Assembly: GCA_964552675.1 (NCBI GenBank)
Contig: CAZKHJ010000006.1
Location: 1-64,000 of the forward strand
Direction of reading: 5' to 3'
Length of the DNA: 64,000 bases
DNA from: Sulfurimicrobium sp964552675
GTDB lineage: Bacteria; Pseudomonadota; Gammaproteobacteria; Burkholderiales; Sulfuricellaceae
Part shown: positions 8,532-16,589 of the stretch, one piece after another
Position numbering within the stretch: the first letter of the stretch is position 1
Layout: each line of letters starts with the position of its first letter
The notes under the pieces: generated by a model
Databases searched by the model: none
What the model was told of the DNA's origin: nothing
The model's input: only the letters and a program-made list of their open reading frames with translations
Translations under genes and position numbers: made by a program

Positions 8532-9182
8532 ATGACGACAAGCCGCTTTTTTACTGGCCTCTTGGCTACTTTTTTGGCCACTGGTGTGGCTGTGGCAGCT
8601 GAAACCAAGGGGGCCAAAATCAGTCTCGAAGAACGCCTTGTAAGTGTTATGCAGGATCCCGTAGCGATACAGGCTTCGATTAAGGCGGGCAAGAAGGTGA
8701 CACTATTCTGCGCCAATTGCCATGGAGATGGGGGTAACAGCAGCAAATCCGATATCCCCAATCTGGCAGGCCAGAACCCGGCTTTTCTGCTGGAGCAAGT
8801 GAAGAAATTCTCCGACGGGCGGCGGCGCAACGATTTTATGCAGGGCATGATCAAAGCCATGAGCGACGAGGAAAAGGTGAGTGCTGTGGTGTTCTTTACA
8901 TCCCAGGAAGTCAAACCTCATGCTTCTTCCAATCCTGCTCTGGCTAGCCACGGAAAAGAACTGTTTTTCAAGATCTGTCAGCGCTGCCATGGCGAGCAGG
9001 GACGCGGCAATGAGAAAATCGCGCGCATCGCCGGCCAGCAGCCGGAATATCTGACGCTTTCCCTGAAGCGCTACCGCGATGGTACGGGTGAGCGCATTGA
9101 TCCGCTCATGGCCTCCAATACCAAAAATTTGACGGATGCGGATATCAATGCGCTGGTAGCGTTTGTGTCCGGCATGAAGTAA
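8532..9182 (+). CDS. Diheme c4-type cytochrome c
   Basis: A 216-aa periplasmic cytochrome with a signal peptide ending AVAA (about residue 23) and two cytochrome c domains carrying CANCH (60-64) and CQRCH (149-153), each followed by a Met-bearing stretch. This is the cytochrome c4/c553 layout. Inside the nir cluster and behind its own FNR-type box, it is a likely electron donor to NirS, replacing NirM, which is absent. Substrate partners are inferred from position. Confidence 0.85.
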   Translation: MTTSRFFTGLLATFLATGVAVAAETKGAKISLEERLVSVMQDPVAIQASIKAGKKVTLFCANCHGDGGNSSKSDIPNLAGQNPAFLLEQVKKFSDGRRRNDFMQGMIKAMSDEEKVSAVVFFTSQEVKPHASSNPALASHGKELFFKICQRCHGEQGRGNEKIARIAGQQPEYLTLSLKRYRDGTGERIDPLMASNTKNLTDADINALVAFVSGMK

Positions 9183-9207
9183 GGGCGAATCTTGGCGAGC
9201 CCCAACC

Positions 9208-9681
9208 ATGGATGAGCTTGACCGCGCCATCATTCTGGCCACCCAGGAAGGGCTGCCGCTGGTGCCACAGCCCTATCATGCGGTGGCGGAGCAGGTCGGC
9301 AGCACCCCCGGCGAGGTGATGTCACGGCTGCAGCACATGCTGGAGATCGGCATCATCCGCCGCATTGGTGCCGTGCCCAATCACTATGCACTGGGTTATC
9401 GTGCCAATGGCATGACAGTATGGGATGTGGCCGATGAGCGCATCGACGAATTGGGCGAGCGCATCGGCCAGCTTGTATCGGTCAGCCACTGCTACCAGCG
9501 CCCGCGCCATCTGCCGGACTGGCCCTATAACCTGTTTGCCATGGTGCATGGCCATGACCGGGCCGAGGTGGAGCAGAAGGCGGCCCAGATTGCCGAACTG
9601 CTGGGCGATGCCTGCCGTGCACATGAAATTCTCTACAGTACCCGCATCCTGAAAAAAACCGGCCTGCGCATTTCTGCCTGA
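9208..9681 (+). CDS. nirH: Siroheme decarboxylase subunit NirH
   Basis: AsnC-type protein of 157 aa, similar to the C-terminal half of NirDL (LPDWPYNLFAMVHGHDRAEV and EILYSTRILKKTG), so of the NirL/H class. It works with NirDL and NirG in siroheme decarboxylation. It lies 25 nt after the cytochrome gene and likely shares its transcript. MDELDRAI at the start matches the NirG start MDALDRAI. Confidence 0.9.
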   Translation: MDELDRAIILATQEGLPLVPQPYHAVAEQVGSTPGEVMSRLQHMLEIGIIRRIGAVPNHYALGYRANGMTVWDVADERIDELGERIGQLVSVSHCYQRPRHLPDWPYNLFAMVHGHDRAEVEQKAAQIAELLGDACRAHEILYSTRILKKTGLRISA

Positions 9682-9693
9682 ATCTGCGCAATT

Positions 9694-9707
9694 TTGATCT
9701 GGATCAT
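9694..9707. promoter_or_regulatory. FNR/DNR-type box upstream of nirJ
   Basis: TTGATCTGGATCAT has one mismatch to TTGAT-N4-ATCAA and is centred 74 nt upstream of nirJ. It would give nirJN a separate anaerobic promoter. Confidence 0.6.
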
Positions 9708-9774
9708 TCCTGGGGGTGCTTTGTCAGGGTAGATTCACCCCATTATCTGCGGCGATTTCAGGAGCTTCATCAAC

Positions 9775-10938
9775 ATGTTTCGCATTTCCCAGTTCATGCA
9801 GGAAATTGCCCATCCCACTCCGCTCGGGCCAAAACGTAATCCACCAGGGCCGGTGGTGATCTGGAACCTGATCCGCCGCTGCAACCTGACCTGCAAGCAT
9901 TGCTATTCCATCTCCGCCGACAAGGATTTTCCCGGCGAGCTGTCCACGCAGGAAGTGTTCGGCGTGATGGACGACCTCAAGCGCTTTCGCGTGCCGGTGC
10001 TGATCCTTTCCGGCGGCGAGCCGCTGCTGCGGCCGGATATTTTCGACATCGCCCGTCGCGCCAGGGAAATGGGGTTTTATGTCGGCCTGTCCTCCAACGG
10101 CACCCTGATCGACGAATCGAATATCGAGCGGATTGCCGCCATCGGTTTCGATTATGTCGGCGTCAGCCTGGATGGCATAGAGGCAACGCACGACAAATTC
10201 CGCCGCATGAAAGGAGCATTCGACAAGTCCATGCACGGTATCCGCCTGTGCAAGGCACGCGGCATCAAGGTGGGCATCCGCTTCACCCTGACCCAGGACA
10301 ATGCCCACGATCTGCCGGCGCTGTTGCGGCTGATGGAGGACGAAGGGCTGGACAAGTTTTATCTCTCCCACCTCAACTATGCCGGGCGCGGCAACAAGAA
10401 TCGCAAGGACGATGCTTTTCACCGGACCACGCGGCAGGCCATGGACCTGCTGCTCGATACCTGCTGGCGCGACCAGCAGGCCGGTCGGCCCAAAGAGTTC
10501 GTCACCGGCAACAATGACGCTGATGGCGTGTATCTGCTGCTGTGGGTGAGGAAAAACTTCCCGCATCTGGAGAATCATATCCGCGCCAAACTGGAACAGT
10601 GGGGGGGCAATTCCTCCGGCGTGAACGTGGCCAATATCGACAACCTTGGCAACGTCCACCCTGACACCATGTGGTGGAACTACACCCTGGGCAATGTGCG
10701 CGACCGGCCCTTTTCGGAAATCTGGACGGATACCGCCGATCCCATCATGGCCGGGCTGAAGGCGCAGCCAAGAAGCGTCGGCGGCCGCTGCGGAGCATGT
10801 GCTTACTTCGACATCTGTGGCGGTAATACCAGGGTTCGGGCATGGCAGACCACGGGCGACCCGTGGGCGGAAGACCCCGCCTGTTATCTGGACGACGAGG
10901 AAATCGGCGTGGCGCATGCCATGGTTGAGGAGGGTTGA
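9775..10938 (+). CDS. nirJ: Heme d1 biosynthesis radical SAM enzyme NirJ
   Basis: Radical SAM enzyme that replaces two propionate side chains by oxo groups on the heme d1 precursor. The 387-aa protein has the cluster motif CNLTCKHC (C36, C40, C43), the SAM-binding GGEPLLRPD, and a C-terminal SPASM-type cluster region with CGACAYFDICGG. Length and motifs match NirJ. It ends one base before nirN begins, and an FNR-type box precedes it. Confidence 0.96.
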   Translation: MFRISQFMQEIAHPTPLGPKRNPPGPVVIWNLIRRCNLTCKHCYSISADKDFPGELSTQEVFGVMDDLKRFRVPVLILSGGEPLLRPDIFDIARRAREMGFYVGLSSNGTLIDESNIERIAAIGFDYVGVSLDGIEATHDKFRRMKGAFDKSMHGIRLCKARGIKVGIRFTLTQDNAHDLPALLRLMEDEGLDKFYLSHLNYAGRGNKNRKDDAFHRTTRQAMDLLLDTCWRDQQAGRPKEFVTGNNDADGVYLLLWVRKNFPHLENHIRAKLEQWGGNSSGVNVANIDNLGNVHPDTMWWNYTLGNVRDRPFSEIWTDTADPIMAGLKAQPRSVGGRCGACAYFDICGGNTRVRAWQTTGDPWAEDPACYLDDEEIGVAHAMVEEG

Positions 10939-10939
10939 T

Positions 10940-12424
10940 ATGCGATGGCTGGTGATGATTGCTGGTCTGTTTGTGGCTCAGACTGCCCTGGCGGCGCAGC
11001 CGGTGGAAAAACTCTATGCCGAGCATTGCGCCTCCTGTCATGGCGCTGACCGCCTGGGCGGTATCGGCCCGGCGTTGTTGCCGGAGAACCTGGCGCGTCT
11101 GCGCCGTCCGGAGGCGATCAAGACCATTGCCAATGGCCGTGCGGCCAGCCAGATGGCGGGTTTTGGCGACAAGCTGGGCAAGGAAGAGATCGAGGCGCTG
11201 GCGGGCTTGATCTACAGCAAACTGCCGCAGGTGCCGGTGTGGGGCGAGAATGAAATCATTACTTCCCATCTTCAGCACGTGCCTCCTGGCAGCCTGCCGG
11301 ACAAGCCGGTGTTCAGCGCCGACCCGCTCAACCTGTTCGTGGTGGTGGAACTGGGCGATCACAGCGCTACCATCCTCGATGGCGACCGGCTGGAACCAAT
11401 TCACCGCTTTGCCACCCGTTTTGCCCTGCATGGCGGGCCAAAATTCTCGCCCGACGGGCGTTTTGTCTATTTTGCCTCGCGCGACGGCTGGATCAGCAAG
11501 TTCGATATCTACAATCTGAAAACCGTGGCGGAAGTGCGGGCCGGCATCAACACCCGTAATCTGGCTGTATCGGGCGATGGAAAGACGGTGCTGGTGGGTA
11601 ATTACCTGCCGCACAGCCTGGTACTGCTGGATGCAAGCGATCTTTCCCTGCTCAAGGTGATTCCGGCTGTCGGCCTGGATGGCACGAGCTCCCGGGTTTC
11701 CGCCGTGTATCAGGCAGAGCCGCGCGGCAGCTTCGTTGCGGCGCTGAAGGATACGCGCGAGGTGTGGGAGATTGCTTATGGAAAACAGGATTTCCCGGTG
11801 CGCCGCATCGCGGTGGATGATTATCTCGATGATTTCTTTTTCGACCAGAGCTACAGGCGCCTGATCGGCACCGCGCGCGACAGTCAGAAAGGGCAGGTGA
11901 TCGATCTCGATAGCGGCAAAAAACTGGCCCTGCTGGACCTGCCCGGCATGCCGCACCTGGGCTCGGGCATTACCTGGGATTATCAGGGGCGGCCGGTGAT
12001 GGCCACGCCCAACTTGAAAGACGGGGTGGTGAGCGTGATCGACATGCAAAGCTGGAAGACCATCAAGGAGATCAAGACGCCGGGTCCGGGTTTTTTCATG
12101 CGCAGCCATGAAAATACGCGCTATGCCTGGACGGATGGTTTCGCCACCGGCAATCCGGCGAGCAATGACAAGATGGCCCTGATCGACAAGGAAAACCTGG
12201 AAGTGGCCCATATCCTGCGTCCCGAGCCGGGCAAGACGGCGGCCCATGTGGAGTTTACCCGCGATGGCAAATACGCGCTGGTGAGCATCTGGGAGACGGA
12301 TGGCGCGCTGGTGATCTACGATAGCGCGACGCTGAAGGAAGTGAAGCGCATCCCGATGAAGAAACCATCGGGGAAGTACAACGTTTACAACAAGACTACC
12401 CGCTCCGCCGGCACCAGCCATTGA
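10940..12424 (+). CDS. nirN: NirN, d1-type c-cytochrome, final step of heme d1 synthesis
   Basis: Periplasmic NirS paralogue that desaturates dihydro-heme d1 and hands the cofactor to NirS. The 494-aa protein has a signal peptide (cleavage near ALA/AQP, residue 18), a cytochrome c domain with CASCH at 30-34, and a d1-type propeller ending KPSGKYNVYNKT, like the NirS C-terminus. The ATG at 10940 is one base after the nirJ stop. It is the last gene of the rightward nir cluster and converges on a PilZ gene 13 nt away, with no clear terminator between. Confidence 0.94.
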   Translation: MRWLVMIAGLFVAQTALAAQPVEKLYAEHCASCHGADRLGGIGPALLPENLARLRRPEAIKTIANGRAASQMAGFGDKLGKEEIEALAGLIYSKLPQVPVWGENEIITSHLQHVPPGSLPDKPVFSADPLNLFVVVELGDHSATILDGDRLEPIHRFATRFALHGGPKFSPDGRFVYFASRDGWISKFDIYNLKTVAEVRAGINTRNLAVSGDGKTVLVGNYLPHSLVLLDASDLSLLKVIPAVGLDGTSSRVSAVYQAEPRGSFVAALKDTREVWEIAYGKQDFPVRRIAVDDYLDDFFFDQSYRRLIGTARDSQKGQVIDLDSGKKLALLDLPGMPHLGSGITWDYQGRPVMATPNLKDGVVSVIDMQSWKTIKEIKTPGPGFFMRSHENTRYAWTDGFATGNPASNDKMALIDKENLEVAHILRPEPGKTAAHVEFTRDGKYALVSIWETDGALVIYDSATLKEVKRIPMKKPSGKYNVYNKTTRSAGTSH

Positions 12425-12437
12425 AGCGGGCAGGAGA

Positions 12438-12836
12438 TTACTCGCGCACCTTCAGGATTGCCGCGCCGATTTCATAACCCCGGTTGTCGTCCAGCTGGCT
12501 GCAGCGCCGTACCTGAACCAGCGCTCTGAGCGGCTTGAGGGTTGAGCCGCGCGGCGATTGCAGCTGGATTTCCATCAATTCCCCGAAGCGCGGCACATAG
12601 TGGGCGACCATGGCGATGCCGTCCACGCTCAGATCCTTGCTCATGGCGTAGAAGGTTTCGCCACTCTCTGAGACTCTTACCTTGACGTAACATTCAATCG
12701 GTACGCGCCGCGAGCAGCGCATTTCGCCACGTGGCTCGTTGATGCGCTGGCCGCCATTGATGACGCGGAGATGGACGTGATGGTTGCGGTTGGGTTCGGA
12801 ACGGTTCTGGTGCTGATACGCTCGGGCAAAGGGCAT
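12438..12836 (-). CDS. PilZ-domain protein
   Basis: A 132-aa cytoplasmic protein with a PilZ c-di-GMP-binding signature: an arginine-rich RCSRRVPIECYVKV and, about 30 residues later, KDLSVDGIAM, the (D/N)xSxxG motif. The start at 12836 has a strong Shine-Dalgarno GGAGGAG. The frame stays open upstream, but that extension has no support. It lies downstream of ubiT on the same strand, though 170 nt apart with a hairpin between, so it may have its own promoter. Its target is unknown. Confidence 0.8.
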   Translation of the reverse strand: MPFARAYQHQNRSEPNRNHHVHLRVINGGQRINEPRGEMRCSRRVPIECYVKVRVSESGETFYAMSKDLSVDGIAMVAHYVPRFGELMEIQLQSPRGSTLKPLRALVQVRRCSQLDDNRGYEIGAAILKVRE

Positions 12837-12961
12837 CTTGACTCCTCCGTTGTTCTTGTCCTGACGTGTAAAATCACAAAATATTATATTTATGTTAGTG
12901 ATTATATCAACATGTTGTGGTTTTGTGTGAGTCAAAATCACAACTGTCAGGACGAACGCAT

Positions 12962-12988
12962 ACCGCCTGCTTTGTGGCGGCAGGCGGT
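12962..12988 (-). terminator. Hairpin downstream of ubiT
   Basis: ACCGCCTGC (12962-12970) pairs perfectly with GCAGGCGGT (12980-12988) around a 9-nt loop, just after the ubiT stop on the minus strand. No T-tract follows, so it is a weak terminator candidate. The rest of 12837-13006 is AT-rich, with the outer inverted repeat GTCCTGAC/GTCAGGAC and two AAAATCACAA copies, which could be operator sequence for the PilZ gene. Confidence 0.4.
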
Positions 12989-13006
12989 GGGGTGAGGAGA
13001 AGAGGC

Positions 13007-13477
13007 TTAGGCCAGCAGGCGGGTGCGGAGTTGGCCGAACAGGCGGGCAGGCAACAGGGCGCGGAAATCCAGCGGGGGCAGTTCCATGCCGTCGAGGGTG
13101 TTTTTCACCAGCAGGCCGAGCTCGGTATCGCCTTCCATCACCAGCCGGCGGCTGAAGAACAGGGTGTCGGGGTCCTCCTTGCGCAGGGCGAGCAGGATGA
13201 AATCCTGGGCGCTGGCGCTGATCGCGAGGTCGGGCTGGGCAGCGGCATGGCGCGCGATCAGACCGTCCGGCCCGAGCGTGAAGTAGAAGGAGATGCCGGC
13301 ATCCCTGACGCGGATGCAAATCAGCTTGCCGTGCAGTGGCAGCCAGAGTTCGTCACGCAGGCGTTCTTTCAAGGCCAGGTTGATGGCCCGGGTGAAAATC
13401 AGGGAATGGGGATACTGCGGCAGCAGGGAAATCAGGGTGCTGACGGGTTTGGGGATGGTCAGGGTCTTCATGTTCAT
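13007..13477 (-). CDS. ubiT: UbiT, SCP2-type accessory factor of anaerobic ubiquinone synthesis
   Basis: A 156-aa SCP2-fold lipid-binding protein (YhbT in E. coli). Segments such as ISFYFTLGPDGLIA and ADLAISASAQDFILLALRKEDPDTLFFSRRL (read in parts) show the SCP2 pattern with a hydrophobic pocket. UbiT, UbiU and UbiV are all needed for oxygen-independent ubiquinone synthesis. It lies 5 nt after ubiV in one operon. Placed between nir and nor genes, it would keep the quinone pool filled during denitrification. Confidence 0.88.
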   Translation of the reverse strand: MNMKTLTIPKPVSTLISLLPQYPHSLIFTRAINLALKERLRDELWLPLHGKLICIRVRDAGISFYFTLGPDGLIARHAAAQPDLAISASAQDFILLALRKEDPDTLFFSRRLVMEGDTELGLLVKNTLDGMELPPLDFRALLPARLFGQLRTRLLA

Positions 13478-13482
13478 TCCTT

Positions 13483-14394
13483 TCAGGCGGTGGCCGCCAG
13501 TTCGTGCCGGAGGACAAAATCCAGTCCCGGCTTGCCATGCCAGTAACCGTTGCAGGGAAGTTCCGGCATCAGCCTTTCCATCTGTGCCAGGGCGAGAGCC
13601 GGGCTGAGGCGCTGCGCCATCACTTCCCGGAACAGGTGGAGAATTTTGCCGCTGTGATGGGCCTGCGGGCTGACGCGCACCACGTCAACGCCGCTGTCGC
13701 GCAGGCTCGCCATGTCGCCCAGCAGGTTGTAAACCCGTGCCGATTGCGTCTGGATGCCGTTGAGGGTGAGAAAGGGTTCGCCTTCGCGGGTTTTCAGGCT
13801 GAGGCCGTTTTCATAGTCCAGGCAGCGGAACTGGCAGTCGTCCTTTTGCAGATTATGGTGACGTGCCGTGAAACAGCGCGCGGAATAGGCCAGGGGCAGG
13901 CGTCCGTAAGCGAACACTTCGGTTTCCAGGCTCTGTGTGCGTGCCTGCTGCATGGTGTCGAGTGCTTCAAGGGACATTTCCACCGGCATCACCCAGCGCG
14001 TGGCGCCCAGGCCAGCCAGCAGGTTGAGGCTCTGCGGGCTGTAGATGTTGAGGGTGGCGCCAGCAACGAACGGAACCTTGTTCGCCAGCAGGCGCACTGC
14101 CCCCATGTCGTTGGCCTCCACTTTGAACTTGCCATTGGCGGTGATTTTGCGCAGGGTCTTGAGGTCGGATTCCGACTCAATCAGCGTCTGGGTCGAGAGC
14201 ACCACTTCCTTGCCGGCGGCGGCCAGTTTTTCCGCCAGTTCCAGATAGTCCGGCAGGCGCAGCAGGTGGCGGCGCGAGCACACTGTTTCGCCAAGATAGA
14301 CGATATCCACTGGAGAGGCGGCGATTTCGTCGTAGTACGCGAAGGTTTTTTCGCGATCCCAGTAATACAGGTTGGGGCCGAGAGATAATTTCAT
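13483..14394 (-). CDS. ubiV: UbiV, U32-family hydroxylation protein for anaerobic ubiquinone synthesis
   Basis: A 303-aa U32 peptidase-family protein (YhbV). UbiU-UbiV form a heterodimer in which each subunit binds a [4Fe-4S] cluster and hydroxylates ubiquinone precursors without O2. Cysteines in ETVCSRRH, YSARCFTARHH and DDCQFRCLDYE fit the cluster ligands. The start MKLSLGPNLYYWDR at 14394 is chosen over a longer open frame because it matches the family start and falls 4 nt after ubiU. Confidence 0.9.
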   Translation of the reverse strand: MKLSLGPNLYYWDREKTFAYYDEIAASPVDIVYLGETVCSRRHLLRLPDYLELAEKLAAAGKEVVLSTQTLIESESDLKTLRKITANGKFKVEANDMGAVRLLANKVPFVAGATLNIYSPQSLNLLAGLGATRWVMPVEMSLEALDTMQQARTQSLETEVFAYGRLPLAYSARCFTARHHNLQKDDCQFRCLDYENGLSLKTREGEPFLTLNGIQTQSARVYNLLGDMASLRDSGVDVVRVSPQAHHSGKILHLFREVMAQRLSPALALAQMERLMPELPCNGYWHGKPGLDFVLRHELAATA

Positions 14395-14398
14395 ATGC

Positions 14399-15409
14399 TT
14401 ATTTCCAGGGACGATAGTAGGCGCCCAGCGTCTGCTGCTGGCCTTCCGATACCTTGCCCAGCTCCGCCATCCAGGCCGGCCGGACCGCAAAGCTGGCAGC
14501 ATCGCGCCGGCAGGTGTCGATCGCCTGGCGCCATACCTTGGTGACCTGCGCGACATAGGCCGGGCTGCGCTGGCGTCCCTCGATCTTGATTGCGGCGACG
14601 CCCATGCGCATCAGCTCCGGCAGCAGTTCCAGGGTGTTGAGGCTGGTGGGCTCCTCGATGGCGTAGTAGGTTTCTCCGCCCACATCGAAGCGGCCCTTGC
14701 ACAGGGTGGGATAGCCGGCGTTCTCGTCCTTGCCATAGCGGTCGATCAGGATGCCGTTGAGGCGCGATTCCAGTCCCTTGGCCGTCTCCTGCCAGCGCAC
14801 CGCCTTGGGTGGCGAGCACACGCCGCAGGTGTTGGGCGACTCCCCCGTGGCGTAGGACGACAGGGCGCAGCGTCCTTCCACCATGACGCACAGGCCGCCG
14901 AAGCCGAACAGCTCGATTTCCACCGGGGTGTTGGCCATCAGCTGTTCGACCTGGGCCAGCGCCAGCACGCGCGGCACCACGGCGCGCTGGATGCCGAACA
15001 TCTCATGGTAGAAGTTGATGGCTTCGTAATTGGTGGCAGAACCCTGTACCGAAAGATGCAGGCGCAGGCCGGGGTGGGTTTTGGCGGCGTACTGCATCAG
15101 CCCCGGATCGGCCAGGATGACCGCGTCCATGCCCAGTTCGGCGGCATTGTCGATGGCCTGGGTCCAGCGCTGGTAACCGCTGGCCTGGGGGTAGGTGTTG
15201 AGTGCCAGGAGCACTTTCCGTCCCTTGGCGTGGGCGTAGCGCACGCCTTCCCGGGCATTGTTCAGGTCGAAATTCAGGCCGGTGAAGTTGCGTGCGTTGG
15301 TGTCGTCGCGGAATCCCATGTAAACGCAATCCGCGCCGTTGTCGATCGCGGTTTTCAGGGCGGGCAGGCTGCCCGCCGGGCAGACCAGTTCCATTTTCTC
15401 AGGCTGCAT
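14399..15409 (-). CDS. ubiU: UbiU, U32-family partner of UbiV
   Basis: A 336-aa U32-family protein (YhbU). The N-terminal MELVCPAGSLPALKTAIDNG and ADCVYMGFRDDTNARNF are characteristic. The cysteine set in GGLCVMVEGRC, PNTCGVCSPP and a later LCKGRF matches the four-Cys [4Fe-4S] site of UbiU. Its first 11 nt overlap the end of the upstream radical SAM gene, so translation is probably coupled. It acts with UbiV and UbiT in oxygen-independent ring hydroxylation. Confidence 0.93.
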   Translation of the reverse strand: MQPEKMELVCPAGSLPALKTAIDNGADCVYMGFRDDTNARNFTGLNFDLNNAREGVRYAHAKGRKVLLALNTYPQASGYQRWTQAIDNAAELGMDAVILADPGLMQYAAKTHPGLRLHLSVQGSATNYEAINFYHEMFGIQRAVVPRVLALAQVEQLMANTPVEIELFGFGGLCVMVEGRCALSSYATGESPNTCGVCSPPKAVRWQETAKGLESRLNGILIDRYGKDENAGYPTLCKGRFDVGGETYYAIEEPTSLNTLELLPELMRMGVAAIKIEGRQRSPAYVAQVTKVWRQAIDTCRRDAASFAVRPAWMAELGKVSEGQQQTLGAYYRPWK

Positions 15410-16343
15410 TCAGAATTCTCTCCATCTTGGCGGAAAAATGTCCCTGCCGGTGCCCGCGCCGTGCCAGTTCGTTTTCGATGCCGTTGAGCACATTCCATTT
15501 CTGTGAACACCATTCAGGCGCGAGCAGTATGTCTTTCGCGGCCGTGCCGGTGACGCGGTGGTACAGGATGTGTTCCGGGGTGCGTTCGATCAGGTCGCAG
15601 GCGTGCCGGATGTAAGCCTCGCGCGTCATCGGCTGGTATTCGCCGCGCCGCCACTGGTTGGCAAGAACGGTATGCTTCACGACGTGCAGCGGGTGCAGCT
15701 TCAGGCCATCGACGCCGATGTCCAGCACGGTATCGAGCGTGGCGTGGTAATGGGATTCGTTTTCCCCCGGCAGGCCCAGGATCAGATGGGCGCAGACGGG
15801 AATGCCGCGCCGCCGTGCGGCAATGGCTACCTCGCGGTACTCCTTCAGGCCGTGGCCGCGGTTGACCCGCCGCAGGGTTTCGTCAAAGGCGGATTGCAGG
15901 CCCAGTTCCAGCCAGACGATGCGGCCCTGGTCGCGGTAGCGGGCGAGCAGGTCGAGCACGTCCTGGGAAACGCAATCCGGGCGCGTGCCGACCGACAGGC
16001 CGATGATGTCCCGCGCCTGCATGGCCTGGCGGTAGAGCGCATCCAGCTCGGCTACATCGGCATAGGTGTTGGTGTAAGCCTGGAAATAGGCGAGAAATTT
16101 CTTCGCGCGGGTGCGCTTTGCGATCGCGCGCCGGCCGCTGTCCAGCTGCGCTTCCAGGGCCTGGGGCTGCCGTCCGTTGGGGTTGAACGAGCTGTTGTTG
16201 CAGAAGGTGCAGCCGCCGATCCCCTTGACGCCATCCCGGTTGGGACAGGTGAATCCGGCATCCAGGGCGATCTTGTGCACCCGCTCGCCGTGCTGTTCGA
16301 GCAGGTGCTGGCCGAAGGTGTGGATATAGTCGGATAGCGCCAT
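15399..16343 (-). CDS. YhcC-type radical SAM protein
   Basis: A 314-aa radical SAM protein of the YhcC/TIGR01212 family. The cluster cysteines are in GFTCPNRDGVKGIGGCTFC (Cys, then CX2C after an insertion), which is distinctive for this family, along with GLSVGTRPDC and LELGLQS. No reaction is firmly established. It is first in a leftward operon and its end overlaps ubiU, so a role in anaerobic metabolism is a reasonable inference. AGGACA and TGTCCT (16349-16372) form an inverted repeat over its start region. Confidence 0.85.
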   Translation of the reverse strand: MALSDYIHTFGQHLLEQHGERVHKIALDAGFTCPNRDGVKGIGGCTFCNNSSFNPNGRQPQALEAQLDSGRRAIAKRTRAKKFLAYFQAYTNTYADVAELDALYRQAMQARDIIGLSVGTRPDCVSQDVLDLLARYRDQGRIVWLELGLQSAFDETLRRVNRGHGLKEYREVAIAARRRGIPVCAHLILGLPGENESHYHATLDTVLDIGVDGLKLHPLHVVKHTVLANQWRRGEYQPMTREAYIRHACDLIERTPEHILYHRVTGTAAKDILLAPEWCSQKWNVLNGIENELARRGHRQGHFSAKMERILNAA

Positions 16344-16421
16344 GATTTCAGGACAAGAAGACTAGCATGTCCTGTTACATGGTTCAACCGGAACGGGAGC
16401 AGGGTTATTCATTAACGATTC

Positions 16422-16589
16422 CTAGGAGCCTGTCGGACTTAAAGGAAATCGGCTGCGAATCCGCCTGGGCGGTTCATATTTCGCCGCTTTTTGGGTCAAT
16501 AGAATGACTATTGACCCGCAAAATCGACAAAATCTGTCCTCGCCCAGCCGAATTCTCGCTTCGATTCTTCAAGTCCGACAGGCTCCTAG
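16422..16589. mobile_element. MITE-like element, copy A (160-bp core flanked by CTAG)
   Basis: A 160-bp core (16426-16585) with perfect terminal inverted repeats; with the flanking CTAG the arms read CTAGGAGCCTGTCGGACTT on both ends. CTAG is present on each side, consistent with a 4-bp target duplication. A central hairpin GGGTCAATAG/CTATTGACCC (16493-16502, 16508-16517) surrounds AATGA. No ORF of note lies inside, so any transposase would act in trans. The second copy is at 61546-61713 in opposite orientation. The right CTAG contains the norD stop codon. Confidence 0.85.

Noticed and set aside
8532..9182. Calling the c4-type cytochrome NirM
   Set aside because: NirM is a monoheme c551; this protein has two heme sites and twice the length.
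12837..13319. Upstream extension of the PilZ reading frame
   Set aside because: The extension covers an AT-rich intergenic stretch and part of ubiT in another frame; the start at 12836 has a strong RBS.
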